From: WHTB01 sp050699035
GTDB lineage: Bacteria > Actinomycetota > Actinomycetes > Propionibacteriales > Nocardioidaceae
DNA: 5,244 nucleotides
Reading direction: 5' to 3'
Assembly: GCA_050699035.1 (NCBI GenBank)
Contig: JBOHDE010000254.1
Location: 1-5,244, forward strand
A model generated the notes under the pieces. It was not told the origin of the DNA. It made no database searches and saw nothing but the letters and a program-made list of their open reading frames with translations. Numbering within the stretch: position 1 is the stretch's first letter; every line of letters begins with the position of its first letter. The position numbers and the translations under genes were made by a program. This document shows positions 1 to 5,244 of the stretch, piece after piece.

Positions 1-530
1 CCGGAGCAAGGGCCGCGGATCACCGGGTTCCGTCGTACGGCGGGCCAGCCGCTCCCCCGCCACGCCGCCCACCATCAGGGCGAGCCCCGCGAACAGCAGC
101 CACCGCAGCACGCCGATCAGTCCCGCGCCGGGGGTGGCCGGTGTCTGCGAGGTGAGGCTGAGCCCGGCACTGGAGCCGACCGCGAACCGGAACTCGCCAG
201 CCATGGAGTCGCCGTCGCGAGCGGTGACGCCCCAGGCCACCTGGTAGTCCCCCGGGTCAAGCGGCTCCTTCACGGCAACAGACAGGACCTGATTACCGTG
301 GCTGAGCTCGACCGCTCCGACCCCGACCTCGCCCTCGGGACCCGAGACGGTCAAGGCACTGCCGCTGGGGACAACGGCCTGATCGAAGACCAGCTGGATC
401 TCCGGCGGCGAGGTGGGTACCGCACCGTCCGCGGTCGGCGTGGTGAAGAGCAGGGTCGCGTGCGCCTGCGCCGGCGCCGGGACGCCCAGCAGCAGCGCGA
501 CACATGCGGCCAGCACCGCCAACCATCGGG

Positions 531-534
<4 letters not shown>
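1..534 (-). CDS. copC: CopC-domain copper protein, probable CopC-CopD (YcnJ-like) fusion, N-terminal part
   Basis: This gene is incomplete: 178 codons from a GTG start are present and the frame stays open through the left edge. Residues 1-24 form a Sec signal peptide (basic start, hydrophobic stretch VLAACVALLLGV, AQA cleavage site), so the mature protein would begin with His25. Residues 25-120 are a CopC-type beta-sandwich, seen in HATLLFTTPTADGAVPTSPP near the front and GEFRFAV near its end. Residues 139-157 are a membrane helix followed by basic residues, as expected for the first helix of a CopD domain. CopC domains bind Cu(II) outside the membrane through the mature N-terminal His plus a DGH motif; here that motif reads Asp107-Gly-Asp109, so one ligand appears to be missing. 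The GTG start overlaps the ATPase stop by 4 nt (GTGA, 531-534), which implies translational coupling; no clear ribosome binding site is visible. The CopC assignment is strong, while the CopD fusion is inferred from one helix and from known gene architectures. Confidence 0.88.
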
Positions 535-2777
<2,243 letters not shown>

Positions 2778-2781
2778 GGCG

Positions 2782-2788
2782 TCCTTTC
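2782..2788 (-). promoter_or_regulatory. Ribosome binding site of copA
   Basis: GAAAGGA on the minus strand lies four bases before the ATG at 2777. It supports that start over the in-frame ATG at 2801. Confidence 0.75.
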
Positions 2789-2794
2789 TACTAT
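2789..2794 (+). promoter_or_regulatory. Candidate -10 element for the TauE/SafE operon
   Basis: TACTAT matches TATAAT at four of six positions, including the key TAnnnT. Transcription would begin near 2801 and give a leader of roughly 37 nt before the ATG at 2838. No convincing -35 hexamer lies 16-18 bp upstream, where the bases belong to the first codons of copA. The hexamer is inside the left arm of the palindrome. Confidence 0.45.
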
Positions 2795-2799
2795 CTGCC

Positions 2800-2805
2800 A
2801 TAGTA
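2800..2805 (-). promoter_or_regulatory. Candidate -10 element for copA-copC
   Basis: The minus strand reads TACTAT in the right arm of the palindrome, the mirror image of the plus-strand hexamer. Transcription would start near 2793, giving a short leader that still contains the GAAAGGA ribosome binding site. No good -35 is visible at the expected distance. Confidence 0.45.
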
Positions 2806-2826
2806 GGGGCACTGTCGTGAACGAAC

Positions 2827-2830
2827 GGAG
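2827..2830 (+). promoter_or_regulatory. Ribosome binding site of the TauE/SafE-cupredoxin gene
   Basis: GGAG lies seven bases before the ATG at 2838. A competing in-frame GTG at 2817 is preceded by AGGGG (2805-2809), seven bases upstream, so a form with seven extra residues cannot be excluded. The ATG is preferred because the first membrane helix starts directly after it and the leader length is more usual. Confidence 0.6.
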
Positions 2831-2837
2831 AGCATCC

Positions 2838-3896
2838 ATGAACCTTGGCGCCGTCCTCCTCGCCGGCCTGTTGGCCGGCGGTGTCTCGTGCGCCGCCGTG
2901 CAGGGTGGGCTGCTGGCCGGGCTGGTGTCCCGTCAGCAGGCCGTTCCCGTGCTCGCCGGAGGCAAGAAGCAGCGTCCGGTTCCGACGACGACATGGCGGG
3001 CGCAGCTCGGCAAGGACCTCGCTCCCGTCGGCGGGTTCCTGGTCGGCAAGGTCGCCTCGCATGCGCTCTTCGGCGCGCTGCTGGGCGCCGTCGGCTCGGC
3101 GGTGCAGCTCTCCCCGCACCTGCGCTCGACGGTGCAGATCGTCGCCGGCCTGCTGATCATCGCCTTCGGTCTGGCCCAGCTCGAGGTCCGGGGTTTCAAG
3201 GGCTTCACGATCACTCCCCCGGCATCCTGGGTGAAGCTCGTGCGCGGCCGCGCCCGCTCGACGAGCGCACTGGCGCCGGCGATCCTCGGCTTCGCCTCCA
3301 TCCTGCTGCCCTGCGGCGTGACGCTGTCGATGATGGCCCTGGCCATCACGTCGGGCTCCCCCCTGGAGGGCGCGCTGATCATGGCGGTCTTCGTACTCGG
3401 CACCGCTCCGCTGTTCACGCTCATTGGGTACGTCGCCCACAAGGCCGCCGGCGCCTGGAAGGGACGGCTGGCCGTCACCACCGGCCTCGTCGTCCTCATC
3501 GCCGGGCTCTACACACTGAACGGCGGCCTGACGCTGGCCGGATCGCCAATGGCTGCGCAGAACCTCAAGCAGACCTTCGGCATCGGTCAGCCCGCAGCCG
3601 CGGACGCCTCCACTGTGACGATGGCGGATGGCACCCAGACCGCGGTCATCACGGTCACCTCGGGCCGGTTCTCGCCCGCCAACCTCGCTCTCAAGGCTGG
3701 CCTTCCGACAACGGTGATCTTCCGCTCGCAGGACGCCTACGGCTGCGTACTCGCCCTCGTGATCCCGTCGCTGGGCACCCAGACCGTGCTGCCCGAGAAC
3801 GGCGACACGCCGCTCGACCTCGGGACCACGGAGGCCGGCCGCATCGACTACTCGTGCTCGATGGGCATGTACTCCGGCACCATCACGATCAGCTAG
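2838..3896 (+). CDS. DsbD/TauE-SafE-like membrane protein fused to a cupredoxin-like domain
   Basis: This 352-residue protein has two parts. Residues 1-235 form about six membrane helices (roughly 4-30, 62-88, 97-115, 144-170, 177-200 and 209-233). They resemble the DsbD/UreH-type transmembrane family often labelled sulfite exporter TauE/SafE. Each repeat half has a signature cysteine: Cys18 in VSCAAVQGG and Cys159 in LLPCG, positions where CcdA/DsbD relatives use Cys for thiol or metal chemistry. Residues 258-352 are a cupredoxin-like beta domain, probably on the outer face. It carries Cys303 (YGCVLALVIP) and a terminal Cys340-Ser-Met342-Gly-Met344 cluster, and no histidine at the usual ligand positions. 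Related membrane proteins occur beside copper ATPases in cbb3-oxidase maturation clusters, so copper binding or transfer is likelier here than sulfite export. It heads the right-hand operon, and the next ribosome binding site overlaps its TAG stop. The family call is firm; the copper role is inferred from the fusion and neighbours. Confidence 0.88.
   Translation: MNLGAVLLAGLLAGGVSCAAVQGGLLAGLVSRQQAVPVLAGGKKQRPVPTTTWRAQLGKDLAPVGGFLVGKVASHALFGALLGAVGSAVQLSPHLRSTVQIVAGLLIIAFGLAQLEVRGFKGFTITPPASWVKLVRGRARSTSALAPAILGFASILLPCGVTLSMMALAITSGSPLEGALIMAVFVLGTAPLFTLIGYVAHKAAGAWKGRLAVTTGLVVLIAGLYTLNGGLTLAGSPMAAQNLKQTFGIGQPAAADASTVTMADGTQTAVITVTSGRFSPANLALKAGLPTTVIFRSQDAYGCVLALVIPSLGTQTVLPENGDTPLDLGTTEAGRIDYSCSMGMYSGTITIS
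2861..2880 (+). repeat. Perfect 8-bp stem-loop just inside the TauE/SafE coding region
   Basis: CGCCGGCC (2861-2868), the loop TGTT, then GGCCGGCG (2873-2880) form a perfect all-GC 8-bp stem 20 nt after the start codon. It encodes the repetitive Leu-Ala-Gly-Leu-Leu-Ala-Gly-Gly stretch of the first helix. It may be a by-product of that repeat and GC codon choice, or it may slow early translation. There is no T-tract, so it is not an intrinsic terminator. Confidence 0.5.
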
Positions 3897-3898
3897 GA
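3895..3898 (+). promoter_or_regulatory. Ribosome binding site of the HMA protein gene, overlapping the upstream stop
   Basis: AGGA overlaps the TAG stop (3894-3896) of the cupredoxin fusion and sits five bases before the ATG at 3904. Ribosomes finishing the first gene therefore end on the initiation site of the second. Confidence 0.65.
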
Positions 3899-3903
3899 CC
3901 CCC

Positions 3904-4173
3904 ATGGAGACCACCCACGTCTGGCAGGTGCGCGGCATGCACTGCAGCAGCTGCAGCATTCTCATCGACGAGGCCGTCGAGGAGCTCGACGGCGTGAGGT
4001 CCTCGACCACGTCGCTGAAGAAGAAGCTCACCACCGTCACCCTCGACCCGGCCCGCTGCGACCCGGACCGGGTCGTCGAGGCGATCCAGGAGGCCGGCTA
4101 CCAAGCCATTCCGGCTTCCGAGGACGCCGCGGCAACCGGGCAACGCGTGTGGTTCCGCCGCAGCAGCTCATGA
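3904..4173 (+). CDS. HMA-domain copper chaperone-like protein (CopZ-like)
   Basis: This 89-residue soluble protein is essentially one heavy-metal-associated ferredoxin-like domain. The Cu(I) motif is GMHCSSC, with Cys14 and Cys17. The rest follows the HMA pattern: helix SILIDEAVEELDGV, a Lys-rich turn (SLKKKL), strand TTVTLDP, and the second helix ending in VVEAIQEAGYQ. About 16 extra residues (from Ala74) follow the domain and end in basic RRSSS. Such proteins carry Cu(I) in the cytosol to P1B ATPases or to metalloregulators. It lies 7 nt after the cupredoxin fusion, and its stop overlaps the next gene (ATGA, 4170-4173). The motif Met-His-Cys differs from the Met-Thr-Cys of the ATPase domain; His beside the first Cys could tune metal affinity. 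It might alternatively be a cytosolic domain partner of the TauE/SafE protein, since some homologous systems fuse the two. Confidence 0.9.
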   Translation: METTHVWQVRGMHCSSCSILIDEAVEELDGVRSSTTSLKKKLTTVTLDPARCDPDRVVEAIQEAGYQAIPASEDAAATGQRVWFRRSSS

Positions 4174-4286
4174 GCTCCCAGCGGAACGACTCGCCACGGA
4201 AGGGCCTGTGGCCCGTCTACGCGTTCGGTGCGTTCATGGCCGTCGGGTTCGTGCTCGCGGCGCTCGGCGTCCGGACCTGCCTGTGA
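4170..4286 (+). CDS. 38-residue single-helix membrane micro-protein
   Basis: This small frame runs from ATG 4170 to TGA 4284-4286. It overlaps the preceding stop by ATGA (4170-4173) and the following start by GTGA (4283-4286), which is the best evidence that it is a real gene and not filler. The protein has a polar, positively charged N-terminus (MSSQRNDSPRKG) and one hydrophobic helix at about residues 13-34 (from LWPVYAFGAFMAVGF onward). It ends in Arg-Thr-Cys-Leu, with a lone cysteine (Cys37) next to the membrane. The positive N-terminus predicts N-in/C-out topology. No Shine-Dalgarno sequence is evident, so expression probably depends on coupling to the HMA gene. Third codon positions are strongly G/C, as in the neighbours. 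I do not recognise a family. It could be a subunit of, or adaptor for, the TauE/SafE or DUF2752 protein. Confidence 0.72.
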   Translation: MSSQRNDSPRKGLWPVYAFGAFMAVGFVLAALGVRTCL

Positions 4287-4762
4287 CCGTCCCGATGCAA
4301 GACCGGCTGACGGTCCGGGTGACTGTGGACCCGCGCGATCGGTACCGGTGGGCGAGTGTGGCGGCGGCGGCTCTGGTGGCTGTCGCCGGGGCGATGGCGG
4401 TGTTCGGCCTGCCGCCGGTCGACCTGCACGGGCCGTTGCACTGGTACGGGATCATGGACCCGCTGTGCGGTGGCACCCGCGCGGCCCGCTACACCGCCCT
4501 GCGTCACTGGGGTGAGGCCTGGCGCTACAACCCGCTCGGCATCGTCACCGTCGTGCTCGTCTCGGTGCTGCTGGCGCGAGGACTGGTCGGAGTCACGACC
4601 GGCCGCTGGGCAACCCTGCACGTGACGTGGACGCGCCGCTCCCGCTGGATTGCGATCACACTGGTGGTTGTGCTGGTGGCACTGCTGGAGATCCGGCAGC
4701 TGGGGCGCGCTGAGCTGCTGATGACCGACACGTTCACCTTCGTCGACCACCCGCCCTTCTGA
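4283..4762 (+). CDS. DUF2752-like membrane protein
   Basis: This 159-residue protein starts at GTG 4283, inside the stop of the micro-gene (GTGA overlap). The in-frame ATG at 4295 has no ribosome binding site. Helices are seen at about residues 22-43, 85-104 and 121-136. Between the first two lies MDPLCGGTRAARYTALRHWGEAWRYNPL in outline: Cys62-Gly-Gly-Thr-Arg-Ala, then a small helix and Tyr-Asn-Pro-Leu. That layout matches DUF2752, whose usual signature is Cys-Pro-x-Cys-Gly-x-Thr-Arg-Ala followed by Asn-Pro. Here the first cysteine is replaced (PLCGG), leaving a single Cys in the motif and in the whole protein. The biochemical function of DUF2752 is not known to me. Its position, coupled to copper genes, suggests a membrane accessory to copper handling, which is inference. 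Confidence 0.72.
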   Translation: MTVPMQDRLTVRVTVDPRDRYRWASVAAAALVAVAGAMAVFGLPPVDLHGPLHWYGIMDPLCGGTRAARYTALRHWGEAWRYNPLGIVTVVLVSVLLARGLVGVTTGRWATLHVTWTRRSRWIAITLVVVLVALLEIRQLGRAELLMTDTFTFVDHPPF

Positions 4763-4771
4763 ACCCGACCG

Positions 4772-4777
4772 TGAGGA
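4772..4777 (+). promoter_or_regulatory. Ribosome binding site of the broken lipoprotein gene
   Basis: TGAGGA lies eight bases upstream of the ATG at 4786. It is a good site for a frame that now ends after 25 codons, consistent with a once functional gene. Confidence 0.55.
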
Positions 4778-4785
4778 CCTCACCG

Positions 4786-5000
4786 ATGCGTCACCTGACC
4801 CGCCACCTCGTGATCGCCGCGGCGGCCGTCCTGCTCGTCGGCGGCTGCGCTTCCGAACGGTGACGACCGGGCAGTTCATCGACTTCGCGCCGGTGCCGGG
4901 CGAGGCCGACCGCATCCTCGCCACCACCGGCAAGGGCGAGCTGGTCGAGGTCACCTTGGACGGCCGCACCACCGCGGTCCCTGGCGCGCCCAGACCAGGG
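4786..5000 (+). pseudogene. Decayed lipoprotein gene: intact signal peptide plus an out-of-frame F510_1955-like fragment
   Basis: The ATG at 4786 opens a textbook lipoprotein signal: MRHLTRH, a hydrophobic core, and the lipobox Leu-Val-Gly-Gly-Cys21. The frame stops at TGA 4861-4863 after only 25 residues. From about 4860, in the +3 frame, a coding-like segment follows (IDFAPVPGEADRILATTGKG, then LDGRTTAVPGAP) with nearly all third positions G/C until about 4985. From memory, this resembles the interior of F510_1955/BNR-repeat lipoproteins (pattern 'DLAvdP...ATT..Gl..S.DGG.tw..vPGAP') found in actinobacterial copper clusters. In such proteins this segment lies well over 100 residues beyond the lipobox. 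The simplest reading is an internal deletion with a frameshift and loss of the C-terminal part after about 5000. Alternatively these are two unrelated tiny genes, since GTG 4860 overlaps the stop. The lipoprotein part is secure; the family match needs a search. Confidence 0.6.
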
Positions 5001-5032
5001 CGTAGCCGCGACGTGAGGACTCAGTGCGGGCG

Positions 5033-5046
5033 GCCGCGATCGCGGC
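5033..5046. repeat. 14-bp perfect palindrome
   Basis: GCCGCGATCGCGGC is self-complementary without a spacer. It lies in the non-coding-like tail shortly after the lipoprotein remnant. It contains GCGATCGC. Its function is unknown, and in GC-rich DNA it may be chance. Confidence 0.4.
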
Positions 5047-5095
5047 ACTGATCCGGTGGCGTCAAGAGCGGTCAGGCCGTCAGCACGAGGGCGAG

Positions 5096-5209
5096 CTATA
5101 CGGGCAGATGGGCGTTGGCGGAGGTCGGCAGTGCGGCCGTCATCAGGTTGGTCATTGCCCTGTCGTAGCGGCGCCGCCATCGTCTCCGCCGGGGTGCCCG
5201 GTTTCGGGC
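5096..5209 (-). pseudogene. Possible C-terminal remnant of an unidentified gene
   Basis: On the minus strand a 37-codon open stretch runs from just after TAA (5210-5212) to TAG (5096-5098), with mostly G/C third positions. It starts arginine-rich (RRRRWRRRYDRAMTNLM) and ends TAALPTSANAHLPV. It reads more like the end of a real protein than any plus-strand frame here. There is no good start codon with a ribosome binding site, and the frame is closed upstream. I do not recognise the family; it could be chance. Confidence 0.25.
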
Positions 5210-5228
5210 TTACCGTCGCGAGGCGACG
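5196..5228. terminator. Two tandem small hairpins, possible terminator region
   Basis: GCCCG-GTTT-CGGGC (5196-5209) is followed by CGTCGC-GAG-GCGACG (5214-5228). Both stems are perfect but short, and no T-tract follows. The last bases of the window, ACGAAAGGCTGACT, resemble the left arm of an rrnB T1-like terminator (ACGAAAGGC...GCCTTTCGT) that would be completed outside the window. This would be a reasonable end for the right-hand operon, but support is weak. Confidence 0.3.
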
Positions 5229-5244
5229 TCACGAAAGGCTGACT

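Larger units (their letters stand above)
2788..2806. promoter_or_regulatory. 19-bp perfect inverted repeat, candidate shared operator for both divergent units
   Basis: The sequence is CTACTAT-CTGCC-ATAGTAG: two perfect 7-bp arms around a 5-bp spacer, AT-rich in very GC-rich surroundings. It sits in the 60-nt gap between the start codons of copA and the TauE/SafE gene. Its shape suits a dimeric winged-helix repressor, for example of the BlaI/MecI/CopY family, but it is not the classic CopY box TACAnnTGTA. It also lacks the C-run/G-run arms expected of a CsoR site. The regulator is not encoded in the window, so its identity is inference. Confidence 0.7.
5001..5244. other. Eroded tail without a convincing intact gene
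   Basis: After the lipoprotein remnant, third-position G/C bias collapses on the plus strand and no frame looks like a known protein. The segment holds a second GTGAGGAC (5013-5020), a 14-bp palindrome (5033-5046), a short minus-strand coding-like stretch (5096-5209) and two small hairpins near the right edge. It looks like an operon boundary or a patch of gene debris. No tRNA, rRNA, CRISPR or transposase is seen. Confidence 0.5.

Noticed and set aside
2778..2837. CsoR or classic CopY operator in the control region
   Set aside because: No TACAnnTGTA and no paired C-run/G-run arms are present; only the CTACTAT/ATAGTAG repeat is found.
2778..4040. Upstream extension of the copA frame on the minus strand to 4040
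   Set aside because: The extension is antisense to the TauE/SafE and HMA genes and has no domain. The ribosome binding site and HMA domain place the start at 2777.
4217..4972. Minus-strand frame opposite the micro-protein and DUF2752 genes
   Set aside because: Its Arg/Ser/His-rich translation looks like a reverse shadow; the plus strand carries coupled starts and membrane helices.
5024..5242. Plus-strand 72-codon frame starting GTG 5024
   Set aside because: It has an AGGA-like site but third-position bias fades quickly, and the second half is a Gly/Pro/Arg/Ser-rich string without domain features. Kept only as a possible lost gene start.

Overview
The window is high-GC DNA with strongly G/C-biased third codon positions, GTG starts and 4-nt start/stop overlaps. 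This suggests a high-GC Gram-positive bacterium (Actinomycetota). I cannot place it more precisely. The theme is copper handling, organised as two divergent transcription units around a 60-nt control region.

Left unit (minus strand, 2777 to the left edge): a complete P1B-1 Cu(I)-exporting ATPase (CopA type). It is followed, through a 4-nt GTGA overlap, by a secreted CopC domain that continues into a membrane segment and runs off the window, probably a CopC-CopD (YcnJ-like) fusion. The CopC copper site seems altered: the usual Asp-Gly-His motif reads Asp-Gly-Asp.

Control region (2778-2837): it contains a perfect 19-bp inverted repeat, CTACTATCTGCCATAGTAG (2788-2806). Its arms provide a TACTAT hexamer on each strand, so one bound dimeric repressor could silence both units. 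No regulator gene is in the window.

Right unit (plus strand, 2838 to about 4863): a DsbD/TauE-SafE-like six-helix membrane protein fused to a C-terminal cupredoxin-like domain; a small HMA copper-chaperone-like protein with GMHCSSC; a 38-residue single-helix membrane protein joined to both neighbours by 4-nt overlaps; and a DUF2752-like membrane protein. After these comes what looks like a decayed lipoprotein gene. An intact lipoprotein signal peptide stops after 25 codons, and a fragment in another frame resembles the interior of the F510_1955-type (BNR-repeat) lipoproteins that I recall from actinobacterial copper clusters.

Right tail (about 5000-5244): no convincing intact gene. It holds a short minus-strand coding-like remnant, a 14-bp palindrome and two small hairpins, and looks like an eroded boundary.

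Working model (inference): CopA exports Cu(I). The HMA protein carries cytosolic Cu(I). The TauE/SafE-cupredoxin fusion and the CopC/D protein bind or move copper at and outside the membrane. The micro-protein and the DUF2752 protein are translationally coupled accessories of unknown role.
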